A DNA stretch of 64,000 nt from Cognatundibacterium rivi (GCF_018139565.1 NZ_JAGSPK010000002.1:806001-870000); one strand, 5' to 3'; positions 47,328 to 57,205 are shown, numbered from the stretch's first letter. The notes: a model not told the origin generated them from the letters alone. Translations and numbers: made by a program.

Positions 47328-48632
47328 ATGTCAGGACATAACCGTCACCTCCCAACCGACGAGCACGCGCACCAAAATAATGCAGCTCCTGTACACTTTC
47401 ACCTTTATCGTTCATTCATGCCTGGTATGCGTAGAAAATGGTCTTTATCGGAAATGAGTCTCGTCTGGCTCAGGACTTTTTTACCTGCAGGCATGAATAT
47501 CAGCCACATCGAACGCCTGCGCGCCTGTGGTGGAATGTTAGCGGGCTTGCTACTGACAGGGCTGGCAACACAGTTCATGCTGGGTTCTGTTTTCCGTGTT
47601 CCCATGTTACTCGCCCCCATTGGCGCTTCCGCTGTTTTGCTGTTTGGCGTACCTTCCAGTCCGCTGGCGCAACCCTGGTCTATCGTCGGCGGCAATGTAA
47701 TCTCTGCGCTGGTAGGCGTCACGTGCACCCATTTTATGGGCGTCTCCATGATGACTGCGGCCATTGCCACCAGCCTTGCGGTAGGCGCCATGTTTTTTTC
47801 CCGCTGCCTGCATCCACCCGGTGGTGCGGTCGCGCTAACGGCAGTGCTGGGCGGCCCGGTCATTCTTGGACTGGGGTATCAATTCGTCGTCTTCCCCGTC
47901 TTACTCAATTCCTTACTGCTAATGTTGTTTGCACTGGCATATAACAATGCAACGGGTCGGCGTTATCCGCATGCCTCACAGCCCGATCACAGTAGCACCC
48001 ACGGCACTGCAGATGCGCGTCCGATTGATCGTCTGGGTTTCACCTCGCATGATCTCGATGAAGTGCTGCAACAATACAATCAGGTATTGGATGTCAGCCG
48101 CGATGATCTGGAGTCATTGTTCCTGCAAACAGAGATGCATGCCTATCGCCGCCGCTTCGGCGAAATTATGTGCAGTGATGTTATGTCCAGAGATGTCGTT
48201 ACGGCAGAGTTCGGCACCACACTGGAAGAGGCCTGGACTTTATTACGCCAGCACAGAATCAAGGCTTTACCGGTCACTGACCGCGCCCACCGTGTGATTG
48301 GCATTGTGACGCTGGTGGACTTTATGAAAAATGCTAATCTGGACGTCTATGAAACGTTCGAAGAAAAATTGCGCCAATTGATACGCCGTACCCGCGATCT
48401 GCATTCCAGCAAGCCCGAAGTGGTAGGACAAATCATGACGCAGCCAGTCAAAACTGCCCGTCACGATATGCATATCGTGGAATTGGTTCCTTTATTGTCC
48501 GACAAAGGCTTGCATCATATTCCCATCGTGGATGATGAGCGACGTCTGATCGGCATGCTGACGCAATCAGATCTGATTGCTGCGCTGTATCGAGGCAAAC
48601 TGACGGATACAGAAATAAAAACAGCGGGCTAA
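47328..48632 (+). CDS. HPP-family membrane protein with tandem CBS domains
   Basis: 434-residue inner-membrane protein. Four TM segments (about residues 70-215) carry the HPPGGAVAL signature; the C-terminal half has two CBS domains (MCSDVMSRDVV... and QIMTQPVKTARHD...), each with the L-P-V/HHIPIVDDERRLIGMLT pattern that binds adenine nucleotides. An ATG at 47328 follows a TTG. HPP proteins are linked to nitrite transport in plants and cyanobacteria; whether this one transports nitrite is not shown. Confidence 0.88.
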   Translation: MSGHNRHLPTDEHAHQNNAAPVHFHLYRSFMPGMRRKWSLSEMSLVWLRTFLPAGMNISHIERLRACGGMLAGLLLTGLATQFMLGSVFRVPMLLAPIGASAVLLFGVPSSPLAQPWSIVGGNVISALVGVTCTHFMGVSMMTAAIATSLAVGAMFFSRCLHPPGGAVALTAVLGGPVILGLGYQFVVFPVLLNSLLLMLFALAYNNATGRRYPHASQPDHSSTHGTADARPIDRLGFTSHDLDEVLQQYNQVLDVSRDDLESLFLQTEMHAYRRRFGEIMCSDVMSRDVVTAEFGTTLEEAWTLLRQHRIKALPVTDRAHRVIGIVTLVDFMKNANLDVYETFEEKLRQLIRRTRDLHSSKPEVVGQIMTQPVKTARHDMHIVELVPLLSDKGLHHIPIVDDERRLIGMLTQSDLIAALYRGKLTDTEIKTAG

Positions 48633-48717
48633 GTGGCCTGTATTAATGGAGAAGTAAATTCAGGTGCAGGAAAGAATCGACATGTATTAGCAAATGCTGA
48701 TGCATGTCAGAAAAAGA

Positions 48718-48745
48718 AAAAGCCCTTGAATCTCAAGGGCTTTTT
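48718..48745. terminator. Bidirectional terminator (tRNA-Ser / HPP gene)
   Basis: A 9-bp stem GCCCTTGA / TCAAGGGC with a 3-nt loop and A/T-runs on both sides. Confidence 0.88.
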
Positions 48746-48754
48746 CAGTGTTAC

Positions 48755-48846
48755 TGGCGGAGACGGTGAGATTCGAACTCACGACCCAGGTTACCCCAGA
48801 TGCTTCCTTAGCAGGGAAGTGCCTTCGGCCACTCGGCCACGTCTCC
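48755..48846 (-). tRNA. tRNA-Ser (anticodon GCT)
   Basis: Minus-strand gene starting GGAGACGTGGCCGAGTGGC, with anticodon loop CTGCTAA (GCT), a long variable arm, a GGTTCGAATCC-like T-loop region (GAGTTCGAATCTC) and encoded CCA; 92 nt. Confidence 0.96.
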
Positions 48847-49071
48847 ACACTTTCACAACCAAGTCTTACAACTTGGCTGCAATCGAGACCAAGATCATAG
48901 CTGCTCAACTGCTTTTGGTCAACTACTCAGAGAAACAAAAACAGCTTTTTTGCAAACTTAATAATTCAGAATTGACGCAAAGTTGTCCCGGCAAGTCGTG
49001 GCGATGAAGTCAGTACAAATAAGTACTACCAGAAGCCATAACACCACCGAGGCAGTTTAGCGTCGAACCTG

Positions 49072-50322
49072 TCAAGCGCTTTCCAGACCAAAAGCTTTAT
49101 GCAGTGAACGCACTGCCAGCTCCATATATTTCTCATCAATCAGGACTGAAATTTTGATTTCAGACGTCGAGATCATCAGGATATTGATGCCCTCTTCAGA
49201 CAAGGTACGGAACATTTGCGAAGCAATGCCAACATGGCTGCGCATGCCGACGCCGACAACAGACACTTTAGAAACTTTCGTATCGCCAACGATGCTTGCC
49301 GCACCGATATGCGCCTTCACGCTACCTTCGAGCACCGCCATCGCTTTCGTGTATTCGCCGCGTGGCACGGTAAACGTGAAATCGGTTTTACCTTCAACGG
49401 ACTGATTCTGGATAATCATATCCACTTCGATATTCGCATCCGCGACCGGTCCCAGAATCTGATAAGCGATGCCTGGTTTATCAGGCACGCCTAACACGGT
49501 GATTTTTGCTTCATCACGACTGAACGCGATGCCAGTGATGGTGGCTTGTTCCATATTTGTATCTTCCTCAAACGAAATCAGAGTGCCGGAATTCGCTTCT
49601 TCTTCCAGCGGCATTAACGGGTCAGTCAGCGATGACAAAACGCGGGTAGGCATGCGGTAGTTGCCGGCAAATTCAACAGAGCGGATCTGCAGAACTTTAG
49701 AACCTAGCGAAGCCATTTCCAGCATTTCTTCAAATGTCACCGTATTCAGGCGGCGCGCATCGGAAACCACACGTGGATCCGTCGTATACACGCCATCAAC
49801 GTCGGTATAAATCAGACATTCCTGCGCCTTCAATGCAGCGGCAATCGCGACGGCGGATGTATCAGAACCACCACGTCCCAGCGTTGTTATATTGCCCTTC
49901 TCATCCACACCCTGAAAACCGGTGATGACGACAATTTTGCCGGCATCCAGATCGGCTTTGACTTTAGCATCGTCGATCGATTCGATACGCGCTTTAGTGT
50001 AAGCGGAATCGGTCTTGATCGGGACTTGCCAGCCAGCGTAAGACACGGCTTGTTTGCCGATAGCCTGCAACGCCATGGAAAGCAAGCCGACCGACACTTG
50101 TTCGCCGGTCGAAGCAATCATGTCGAGTTCTCGTGGATCAGGTTGCGCCATAATTTCTTTAGCGAGACCGATGATGCGATTGGTTTCGCCGGACATTGCT
50201 GAGGGCACCACGACTATCTGGTGACCGGCATCATGCCATTTGGCGACGCGCTTGGCGACGTTCTTGATGCGTTCAGTTGAACCCATCGAAGTCCCGCCGT
50301 ATTTGTGGACGATTAAAGCCAT
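49072..50322 (-). CDS. lysC: Aspartate kinase
   Basis: 416-residue enzyme catalysing aspartate phosphorylation, the first step to lysine, threonine and methionine. It begins MALIVHKYGGTSMGSTERIKN; the catalytic core includes GFQGVDEKGNITTLGRGGSDTSAVA and the two C-terminal ACT domains (about residues 270-330 and 345-416) indicate allosteric feedback. The tRNA-Ser lies downstream on the same strand. No clear Shine-Dalgarno site precedes the ATG. Confidence 0.96.
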   Translation of the reverse strand: MALIVHKYGGTSMGSTERIKNVAKRVAKWHDAGHQIVVVPSAMSGETNRIIGLAKEIMAQPDPRELDMIASTGEQVSVGLLSMALQAIGKQAVSYAGWQVPIKTDSAYTKARIESIDDAKVKADLDAGKIVVITGFQGVDEKGNITTLGRGGSDTSAVAIAAALKAQECLIYTDVDGVYTTDPRVVSDARRLNTVTFEEMLEMASLGSKVLQIRSVEFAGNYRMPTRVLSSLTDPLMPLEEEANSGTLISFEEDTNMEQATITGIAFSRDEAKITVLGVPDKPGIAYQILGPVADANIEVDMIIQNQSVEGKTDFTFTVPRGEYTKAMAVLEGSVKAHIGAASIVGDTKVSKVSVVGVGMRSHVGIASQMFRTLSEEGINILMISTSEIKISVLIDEKYMELAVRSLHKAFGLESA

Positions 50323-50411
50323 AGATATATAAGACTGAAGGAGTAAAAAATGAGGTAAATCAACCCCTTACTGTACATGCTGCTCTGCAAAATAACAAGG
50401 AGCGATGCGGC

Positions 50412-50597
50412 ATGAATGCTGAAGAATACGCGGCAATCACGATATTTCCGACAAATTTTCTATTGTTTGAAGAAAAAAATTTACCAGAAAACCGAATAAT
50501 GACCATGTACCCGCGTTTTACTGATAATGCAGAACAGCCCTTTAGAAATATCCTGAAATTGGCATTTTCAGGGGAGTATGCTGCAATTTACCTCTAA
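50412..50597 (+). CDS. Uncharacterised small ORF (doubtful)
   Basis: 61 residues beginning MNAEEYAAITIFP. An AAGGAG site lies 9 nt ahead of the ATG, which is the only real support; the protein has no recognisable domain and the segment EYAA occurs twice. It could equally be chance. Antisense to the lysC leader region. Confidence 0.2.
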   Translation: MNAEEYAAITIFPTNFLLFEEKNLPENRIMTMYPRFTDNAEQPFRNILKLAFSGEYAAIYL

Positions 50598-50617
50598 TCT
50601 CAGCATGAAATATGGGC

Positions 50618-50650
50618 GTCTAAATATACTCCCCCGGAGTATATTTAGAC
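50618..50650. repeat. 33-bp palindrome, possible operator
   Basis: Perfect 15-bp arms, GTCTAAATATACTCC and its reverse complement, separated by CCC. It reads TACT-CCCCCGG-AGTA at the centre, like the repeat at 19.4 kb. No T-run follows on either strand, so it is not a standard terminator. Confidence 0.6.
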
Positions 50651-50755
50651 AAAAAAATACCGTTAACAGTTCGGTGAGACCGATCAGGCGAAAAGGCAGT
50701 TACATTACTTTTTCGCATATCAATATAAGCAATCGATAGTAGAAAAGAATGCTCT

Positions 50756-50794
50756 CACCGCACCATCTGCGGCAGCGCGGCAGATGGTGCGGTG
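50756..50794. repeat. Long GC-rich hairpin after the DUF1415 gene
   Basis: Perfect 15-bp arms CACCGCACCATCTGC and its reverse complement with a 9-nt loop, 28 bp past the DUF1415 stop. On the minus strand it is followed by only weak T-rich sequence, so it may terminate or stabilise that mRNA. Confidence 0.55.
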
Positions 50795-50821
50795 GCGCAC
50801 TGCCCTGTTCTGCTTCGTGTA

Positions 50822-51388
50822 TTAATCTTTGTTCCCTGAAAACAGCTGATGCCAGCCTTCTATGCCAAGTTTTTGCATCGTTTCGATGTTTTTTTCATAG
50901 ATCGTCTCAGCTTCCGGAAATGATTCGACGGCGCGATCTATGCTTTCTTCACGCAATAAATGCAAAGTTTGAAATGGTGCACGATTCGTGTAATTTTCGA
51001 TGTCGTCGATACTGGTGTCGGCAAACTGGTAATCCGGATGGAAATTCGCAATTTGCAGGATACCGTCCAGCTCCAGCTCTTCCAGCAAGCCATCGGCCAC
51101 ATCCAGAAAATCATTGAAATCGAGAAAATCGTTCAGCACATACGGATGGATTAACAAAATGGTGTCGATTTTTTCCGGATTCGCTTCTGCCAGCACTTCC
51201 AGCTCACGTCGCAAATCTTCAAGCAAAGCTTCTGGTGTCGTGACATCGCTGACGACATAACGAATTTGCTTTTTAACGTGCACCGCCTTTGCAAACGGAC
51301 ATAAATTCAACCCAATCACTGCTTTTTCCAGCCATTCGGTTGTTTGCGCGATGATGTCATCGTGAGAAAGAGAGTTTGCTTGTGACAT
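50822..51388 (-). CDS. DUF1415 family protein
   Basis: 188 residues. It opens with the DUF1415 pattern TTEWLEKAVIGLNLCPFAKAVHV and contains HPYVLNDFLDFNDFLDVADGLLEELELDG and QIANFHPDYQFAD. The Cys (LNLCPFA) and His (NFHPDYQF) are conserved positions. Function is unknown; the fold is not recognised. Monocistronic, with hairpin downstream and a terminator upstream. Confidence 0.88.
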   Translation of the reverse strand: MSQANSLSHDDIIAQTTEWLEKAVIGLNLCPFAKAVHVKKQIRYVVSDVTTPEALLEDLRRELEVLAEANPEKIDTILLIHPYVLNDFLDFNDFLDVADGLLEELELDGILQIANFHPDYQFADTSIDDIENYTNRAPFQTLHLLREESIDRAVESFPEAETIYEKNIETMQKLGIEGWHQLFSGNKD

Positions 51389-51470
51389 AGGAAATTGGGT
51401 TCATCTAAAAGAACGCAAGGATAGCATGCAGCCAGAGAGCAACTTCTGTGCACCGACAAAAAATGACATA

Positions 51471-51503
51471 AAAAAACGGCCCGGAAAATTTCCGGGCCGT
51501 TGA
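51471..51503 (-). terminator. Terminator after malate synthase
   Basis: A 12-bp perfect stem ACGGCCCGGAAA / its reverse complement minus the loop, followed on the minus strand by T6. Confidence 0.85.
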
Positions 51504-51616
51504 TACGATTCGCAGCGATATGCCACCGTCAAGTATCGATTCATCAAATAATCTGCCACATCATTTGCCACATATTCAGCGACTTACTCAACTGAATATC
51601 GACTATGACAAGCCGA

Positions 51617-53203
51617 TTAAATTTCTTCGTACAAAGGCAGTGTCAGGAATTCTGCAAAATCGGCAGAAGTCGACATTTCTTCGAATATCTGCGCTGCACG
51701 GTCGTACGTCGCGCCGTTGCCAGCCACTTCTTTGACCTTCGCCAATTCTTCAGGAATCATCGCGCGCACCATGTCGGCAGTGACTTTACGGCCATCTTCC
51801 AGGTTACCCTTGGCTGAACGTATCCATTGCCAGACTTGCGAACGGCTGATCTCTGCCGTTGCCGCATCTTCCATCAGATTATGAATCGGTACACAACCAT
51901 TGCCTGCCAACCATGCGCCGAGATAATGAATACCGACGTTGATGTTGTAACGCAGACCTGCTTCTGTAATCGGTGTTTCAGGCTGGAAGTTCAGCAAATC
52001 TTTTGCAGTCACTTCGATATCAGGACGCTGCTTGGAAATCTGATTCGGAGCATCGCCCAATACTTTTTTGAACTCAGCCATCGCCAGATCCACCAAACCA
52101 GGATGAGCAACCCAGCCGCCATCGTAACCGTCAGTCGCATCGCGCGCTTTATCGTTACGCACGCCGCCCATCGCGATTTCATTTTTCTCTGGATCGTTTT
52201 TGATCGGGATCAGCGCGGCCATACCGCCGATCGCTGGCGCATTACGCTTGTGACAGGTTTTCAGCAGTAACAAGGCGTAAGAGCGCATAAATGGCGCAGT
52301 CATCGTGACTTTAGCGCGATCTGCGAGACAGAAATCTTTATCGTTTTTGAATTTTTTGATGCAAGAGAAAATGTAATCCCAACGACCAGCATTCAGGCCA
52401 GAGCTGTGTTCGCGCAGTTCATACAGAATTTCATCCATCTCAAATGCAGCAACAATGGTTTCGATCAAGACAGTCGCTTTGATCGTGCCTTGTGGAATGC
52501 CGATTTCATCTTGTGCCATCACAAAAATATCGTTCCACAAACGCGCTTCCAGATGCGATTCCATTTTCGGCAGGTAGAAATACGGACCTGCGCCACGAGC
52601 CAATTGCTCTTTGGCGTTATGGAACAGGAACAACGCAAAATCAAAGATGCCGCCGGAGATGCGTTTGCCATCCACCAGCACATGCTTTTCATCCAGATGC
52701 CAGCCGCGTGGACGGACAACCAGCGTCGCAATCTTGTCATTCAGCTTGTAGGACTTACCGTTTTGTTCGAGGCTGATGGTGCGGCGAACGGCGTCGCGCA
52801 TGTTGATCTGACCAGTGATCTGATTATCCCAGTTTGGTGTATTGGAATCTTCAAAGTCAGTCATGTAACTATCTGCGCCAGAGTTAAACGCATTGATGAC
52901 CATTTTTCGTTCAACCGGACCCGTGATTTCTACGCGGCGGCATTCGAGTGCTTTAGGAATCGGTGCAATCTTCCAGTCGCCTTCACGGATATGCTTGGTT
53001 TCTGGCAAAAAGTCTGGTGTCTCACCGGCATCCAGACGCTTTGCACGCTCAACGCGGGCGGCAAGCAACTCCTGGCGACGTGGCTCAAATGCACGGCTCA
53101 GTTTGGCAACCAGCGCCAGTGCTTCTGGCGTCAGAATCTGTTCAAAACCTGGTTTGATTTCACCAGTAATCTGCATACCTGCAGGTAAGTTCAGTTGTGT
53201 CAT
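51617..53203 (-). CDS. aceB: Malate synthase A
   Basis: 528-residue glyoxylate-cycle enzyme joining acetyl-CoA and glyoxylate into malate. The catalytic centre is in [33 protein letters not shown] and [12 protein letters not shown] strong AGGAGA site precedes ATG 53203. It is 31 bp downstream of the haloacid dehalogenase gene, so they are co-transcribed. Isocitrate lyase is not in the window. Confidence 0.96.
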   Translation of the reverse strand: MTQLNLPAGMQITGEIKPGFEQILTPEALALVAKLSRAFEPRRQELLAARVERAKRLDAGETPDFLPETKHIREGDWKIAPIPKALECRRVEITGPVERKMVINAFNSGADSYMTDFEDSNTPNWDNQITGQINMRDAVRRTISLEQNGKSYKLNDKIATLVVRPRGWHLDEKHVLVDGKRISGGIFDFALFLFHNAKEQLARGAGPYFYLPKMESHLEARLWNDIFVMAQDEIGIPQGTIKATVLIETIVAAFEMDEILYELREHSSGLNAGRWDYIFSCIKKFKNDKDFCLADRAKVTMTAPFMRSYALLLLKTCHKRNAPAIGGMAALIPIKNDPEKNEIAMGGVRNDKARDATDGYDGGWVAHPGLVDLAMAEFKKVLGDAPNQISKQRPDIEVTAKDLLNFQPETPITEAGLRYNINVGIHYLGAWLAGNGCVPIHNLMEDAATAEISRSQVWQWIRSAKGNLEDGRKVTADMVRAMIPEELAKVKEVAGNGATYDRAAQIFEEMSTSADFAEFLTLPLYEEI

Positions 53204-53234
53204 GCTGCTCTCCTAGAAAATAAAACAAAAATAA

Positions 53235-53912
53235 TTACTGCATTTGTTCAATAAAACCGGCTACATCCCTGAGCGAGCGCCCTGTTCCATGCGGCGTCAC
53301 GCCTAATTCTTCCAGCGGTGCATCATGGCGATTCACCCAGAATGTTGTATAACCAAACCACGTTGCACAGCACACATCCCAGGCATTCCCCGAGACAAAT
53401 AAAATATTCTTTGCAGGCAATCCGAAAACGTCCGGGCCCAGTTGATATGCCTCCGGCGCAGTTTTGTACTTTTTCACTGAATCAACAGACAATAAATGGC
53501 TGAAGATACCTTGCATACCGACCGCATCAACAGCGGCTTGCAACATGTGCGTGGTGCCGTTCGACAAAATAGATAGCTTCATTCCGCTGGCACGCAATTG
53601 CTGCAATACCTCAAGATTTTCGGGAAACGCATCCAGCCGTGCATACTGCCCCATCAGCGCATTTTGCGCGTCCAGCGTCAGATCTAACTGTAATTTCTTG
53701 CACGTGAAAATCAAGGCATCCTGCGTCACTTCCCAGAACGGCTTATACATACTGCACATCGTGCGTAATTGCGTGTATTCGATCTGTTTGCTGCGCCACA
53801 ATAATGCCAAAGCATCGCCCTTACCGGGGAACAGCTTGTCACCTAACTGGCTGATGGAGTACACATCAAACAAGGTACCGTAGGCATCAAAGGCAATCGC
53901 ACTGATAGACAT
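53235..53912 (-). CDS. (S)-2-haloacid dehalogenase, type II (HAD superfamily)
   Basis: 225-residue HAD hydrolase from ATG 53912 (GAGGAG before it); the frame to 53972 is rejected. It matches L-2-haloacid dehalogenase: nucleophile Asp in FDAYGTLFDVYS, then WRSKQIEYTQLR (conserved Arg), LSILSNGTT, a Lys in KKYKTAPEAY and the SGNAWDVCC loop. It would turn 2-haloacids into 2-hydroxyacids (haloacetate to glycolate), linking to glyoxylate and the adjacent malate synthase. It may also dephosphorylate another substrate. Confidence 0.85.
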   Translation of the reverse strand: MSISAIAFDAYGTLFDVYSISQLGDKLFPGKGDALALLWRSKQIEYTQLRTMCSMYKPFWEVTQDALIFTCKKLQLDLTLDAQNALMGQYARLDAFPENLEVLQQLRASGMKLSILSNGTTHMLQAAVDAVGMQGIFSHLLSVDSVKKYKTAPEAYQLGPDVFGLPAKNILFVSGNAWDVCCATWFGYTTFWVNRHDAPLEELGVTPHGTGRSLRDVAGFIEQMQ

Positions 53913-54088
53913 GTCACTCCTCAAACCGACAATAAATGCACTATGCATTTCTGATGAGTACAGTATATTCAATAAAAACCAACATAAATATACAGTTTTA
54001 TCACTTTATCTTTTACTTTAAGTTAAAAATAGATGCACAATAATTCTTGTATGCTGACCACCTCCCAATCTTCACCCGGCGAGCAACT

Positions 54089-54994
54089 ATGGATCAATTC
54101 AAACAAATTTCAACTTTTGCAGAAGTTGCCAGCCGTGGCAGCCTCTCTGCTGCTGCACGTGCCGAAGGTGTTGCGCCGGCCATGATCAGCAGAAGACTGG
54201 ATGCACTGGAAGAACGCCTGGGCGTAAAGTTACTCCAACGCACAACCAGAAAAATCGCGTTAACCAACGAAGGCGCCTCGTTTCTGGAAGATTGCCAGCG
54301 CATACTCACAGATCTCGAAGCAGCAGAGTCATCGGTATCCGAACGCAATGCGCACGCCAGCGGGCTGCTGACCGTCTCTGCGCCCGCTGGCTTTGGTCGC
54401 CAGCATGTGGCGCCTTTGATTCCCTCTTTTCTGAGTGAGCATCAGGATTTAAAACTGACGCTGAGCCTGAATGATCGCGTGGTCGATCTGATCGGTGAAG
54501 GCGTGGATGTTGCGATCCGCATTGCGTCACTCACCGACTCGAATCTGATCGGCGTTAAACTCGCCGACAACAAGCGTGTCGTCGTCGCATCGCCGGATTA
54601 CCTTAAACGCCATGGTGTGCCTCGCAGCATTGATGAATTAAGCAGTCACAACTGCCTCGCATTCAGCGCCGATGGCAGCCAGCGCGGCTGGACCTTCAGG
54701 CAGAATGGTAAAAATATGACGGTAAAAGTTGACGGTAACATGGTTTGCAATGACGGTGAAGTCTTGCATGACTGGGCGGTTTCCGGCAAAGGGCTGGCGT
54801 GGCGTTCCATGTGGGAGGTCGGTGCCGAGATTGAATCTGGCCAGTTGATCACCGTACTCGATGAGTACACCGCGCCGGGAAATGACATTTATGCGATATT
54901 TGCACAACGCCGCCATCTGCCTTTACGGATCAGAGCATTCGTCGATTTTTTAAGGCAGGCATACAACAAGCCCGACTACTGGAAGAAATTCTAA
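54089..54994 (+). CDS. LysR-family transcriptional regulator
   Basis: 301-residue regulator from ATG 54089 (MDQFKQISTFAEVASRGSLS); the frame to 54047 is not used. The HTH is AARAEGVAPAMISRRLDALEERLGV; the effector-binding domain follows. It is divergent from the haloacid dehalogenase-aceB pair across 176 bp, so it may control that operon. The effector is unknown. Confidence 0.9.
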   Translation: MDQFKQISTFAEVASRGSLSAAARAEGVAPAMISRRLDALEERLGVKLLQRTTRKIALTNEGASFLEDCQRILTDLEAAESSVSERNAHASGLLTVSAPAGFGRQHVAPLIPSFLSEHQDLKLTLSLNDRVVDLIGEGVDVAIRIASLTDSNLIGVKLADNKRVVVASPDYLKRHGVPRSIDELSSHNCLAFSADGSQRGWTFRQNGKNMTVKVDGNMVCNDGEVLHDWAVSGKGLAWRSMWEVGAEIESGQLITVLDEYTAPGNDIYAIFAQRRHLPLRIRAFVDFLRQAYNKPDYWKKF

Positions 54995-55015
54995 AAAAAT
55001 TCTAAGAAAAAATGA

Positions 55016-55048
55016 GTAAAAAAACGGGCGCTTCAAGCGCCCGTTTTA
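55016..55048. terminator. Terminator between LysR gene and chemoreceptor
   Basis: Stem AAAACGGGCGCTT / AAGCGCCCGTTTT with a single-base-plus loop; A and T runs flank it for both convergent genes. Confidence 0.85.
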
Positions 55049-55065
55049 TCATCGTTCAATGCTGA

Positions 55066-56784
55066 TTAAAACTCTTCCCAATCATCTTCTTTCGCTTGCT
55101 TACTGACTTTCTGCGAATGAGAAGCTGCCGGAATTGCAGCGACTTTGGCAACTTTTGCGACCGGAGCAGGTGCTGGTGCGGGTTTCACAACTGGACGGGC
55201 TGCCACCGGAGCAGCAGATCTGTGTAGCGTACCCGCCGCATTTTCCTGCAGTTTAAAAATACCAACGGCCTGATTCAGATTATTTGCCTGATCACGCATA
55301 CTACCCGCAGCGGCAGCGGCCTCTTCAACCAGCGCCGCATTTTGCTGAGTCGCCTCGTCCATTTTTGTAATTGCCTGATTAACCTGTTGAATACCATCGC
55401 GTTGCTCTGCGCTGGCTGCAGTAATTTCAGCCATGATATCGGCAACACTCTGGATAGAGGATACGATTTCATCCATCGTCTTACCGGCATCATCCACCAG
55501 ACGTGTACCCGCTTCAACCTTATCAACCGAATCTGCAATCAGTGTTTTAATTTCTTTTGCAGCGCCAGCAGAACGTTGTGCCAGATTACGCACCTCGGTT
55601 GCTACCACAGCAAAACCTCGTCCTTGTTCGCCGGCGCGAGCCGCTTCCACCGCAGCATTCAGCGCCAGAATATTGGTCTGGAAGGCAATGCCATCAATCA
55701 CACCAATAATATCGACGATTTTTTTCGAGCTATCTTTAATCGACGACATCGTATGAACAACATCACCCACAACTTGTCCGCCACGGGTAGCCACCTGCGA
55801 GGCAGCGACTGCCAAGGTATTCGCCTGACGCGCATTGTCCGCATTCTGCTGCACCGTAGATGTCAGCTCTTCCATCGACGAGGCTGTTTCCTCAAGGCTC
55901 GCGGCCTGTTGCTCAGTACGGGAAGATAAATCCATATTGCCAGTCGCGATTTCATCCGCAGACAACGCAATCGAGCTACTACCCTGACGCACTACAGTCA
56001 CCGTCTGAATCAGGCTTTGACGCATATTTTCCAGGCCAGCTAACAACTGCCCCATTTCATCTTTTGAATCAGGTTTGATCTGATGTGACAAATCGCCATT
56101 ACCAATAGCATCAAACTGCTTGAGCGTAAAACGTAAAGGATGAGAAATCGCACGCAACAACAGATACGCCGAAATGAATACACCAACCAGACCTGCCATT
56201 ACACCCAGCACATCGACCCAGACAAATATCGTAAATTCTTTTTCACTTTGCGCCAGCAGTGACGAGGATGAATTGAACTGGTACACAGCCAGCTTGCCAA
56301 CATCATCCGAATACGCGGTAAACAATTTTGGTACGTTTGCGACGTTCAGTTTATCAGCCTCTTCAGTATTACCTGCTTTCAATGCCGCCAGCAAAGGCAG
56401 ATAAGCATTTTTGAGAAATTGCTCGCGAGTCGACGCTGCCGTATCGGCAATTTTTTTCTCTTCGGCGTCTTGCGGCAAACTCTGATATTTGCTCCACGCT
56501 TCATCTGATTTCTTTAAAAACTCTTCGGCACGCGCTACTGTAGCGGCAAGCGTAGTACTGTCAGGATGAGCGATTGCCCGATCCACGACAACCCGCGATC
56601 TCAACAAATGATCTCTTGCCTCGCTCAATGCCTGAACCGAAGGGAGCTGATTCGTAAATAACTCCTTGATTACGGTATTACTATTATGCACACCATAGAT
56701 ACCCATCAATCCGCCTATGGTCAGCATAATTGCCATCACTCCCATAGTACCAATGAGCCGCAATCGAATCGTTAAATTGAACAT
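55066..56784 (-). CDS. Methyl-accepting chemotaxis protein
   Basis: 572-residue chemoreceptor. A TM begins near residue 8 ([19 protein letters not shown]), a helical four-helix-bundle sensor spans about 30-180, a second TM near 195, then HAMP and the signalling domain with the hairpin tip [20 protein letters not shown]. The last residues DDWEEF form a WxxF CheR tether. An AAGGAA site precedes ATG 56784. It is a different sensor from the receptor at 37-39 kb but the tip is nearly identical. Confidence 0.94.
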   Translation of the reverse strand: MFNLTIRLRLIGTMGVMAIMLTIGGLMGIYGVHNSNTVIKELFTNQLPSVQALSEARDHLLRSRVVVDRAIAHPDSTTLAATVARAEEFLKKSDEAWSKYQSLPQDAEEKKIADTAASTREQFLKNAYLPLLAALKAGNTEEADKLNVANVPKLFTAYSDDVGKLAVYQFNSSSSLLAQSEKEFTIFVWVDVLGVMAGLVGVFISAYLLLRAISHPLRFTLKQFDAIGNGDLSHQIKPDSKDEMGQLLAGLENMRQSLIQTVTVVRQGSSSIALSADEIATGNMDLSSRTEQQAASLEETASSMEELTSTVQQNADNARQANTLAVAASQVATRGGQVVGDVVHTMSSIKDSSKKIVDIIGVIDGIAFQTNILALNAAVEAARAGEQGRGFAVVATEVRNLAQRSAGAAKEIKTLIADSVDKVEAGTRLVDDAGKTMDEIVSSIQSVADIMAEITAASAEQRDGIQQVNQAITKMDEATQQNAALVEEAAAAAGSMRDQANNLNQAVGIFKLQENAAGTLHRSAAPVAARPVVKPAPAPAPVAKVAKVAAIPAASHSQKVSKQAKEDDWEEF

Positions 56785-56934
56785 TATTTAATTTCCTTTT
56801 TTATGCCCGAATAGGTTCAAAGAAGAATACAAAAATTGAGAGGAAATGTATTGATTGAAGACAACATTTTCTTTTGTCGGTAATCGAAGTATAAAGTCCT
56901 TATCGCAGTTTAGCGACTGACTTTTTTTAAAAAG

Positions 56935-56970
56935 ACAAAAAAAATCCCCGACGAATCGGGGACTTTTACA
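56935..56970 (-). terminator. Terminator after the cold-shock gene
   Basis: A 6-bp stem TCCCCG / CGGGGA with an ACGAAT loop, A- and T-runs on both sides; on the minus strand it follows the cold-shock gene. Confidence 0.8.
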
Positions 56971-57001
56971 ACAAGGCTTATAAAGCCATTTAACGTCTGA
57001 A

Positions 57002-57205
57002 TTACAGAGGTTGAATGTTAGAAGCTTGTTTGCCTTTAGGGCCTGTCGTTACTTCGAAAGAAACGCGTTGGTTTTCTTTCAAAGATTTGAAGCCGGAGGA
57101 TACGATTGCAGAGAAGTGAGCAAACAAATCTTCACCACCTTCGTCTGGAGTAATGAAACCAAAACCTTTAGAATCATTGAACCATTTAACAATACCTGTT
57201 GCCAT
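57002..57205 (-). CDS. Cold-shock domain protein (CspA family)
   Basis: 67-residue OB-fold RNA chaperone. It has the two RNA-binding motifs KGFGFIT and DLFAHFSAI, and begins [17 protein letters not shown] precedes ATG 57205. The long gene-free region upstream could include a long 5' leader, as in many csp genes, but no cold-box is confirmed. Confidence 0.96.
   Translation of the reverse strand: MATGIVKWFNDSKGFGFITPDEGGEDLFAHFSAIVSSGFKSLKENQRVSFEVTTGPKGKQASNIQPL

Larger units (their letters stand above)
50323..50821. other. Gene-poor region between lysC and DUF1415 gene
   Basis: About 500 bp. It contains a weak small ORF (50412-50597), a 33-bp palindrome (50618-50650) and a 15-bp-arm hairpin (50756-50794). 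No convincing gene or RNA is recognised. Confidence 0.6.

Noticed and set aside
48633-49007. 124-residue plus-strand open frame
   Set aside because: It passes through the tRNA-Ser gene and its terminator and has no domain.
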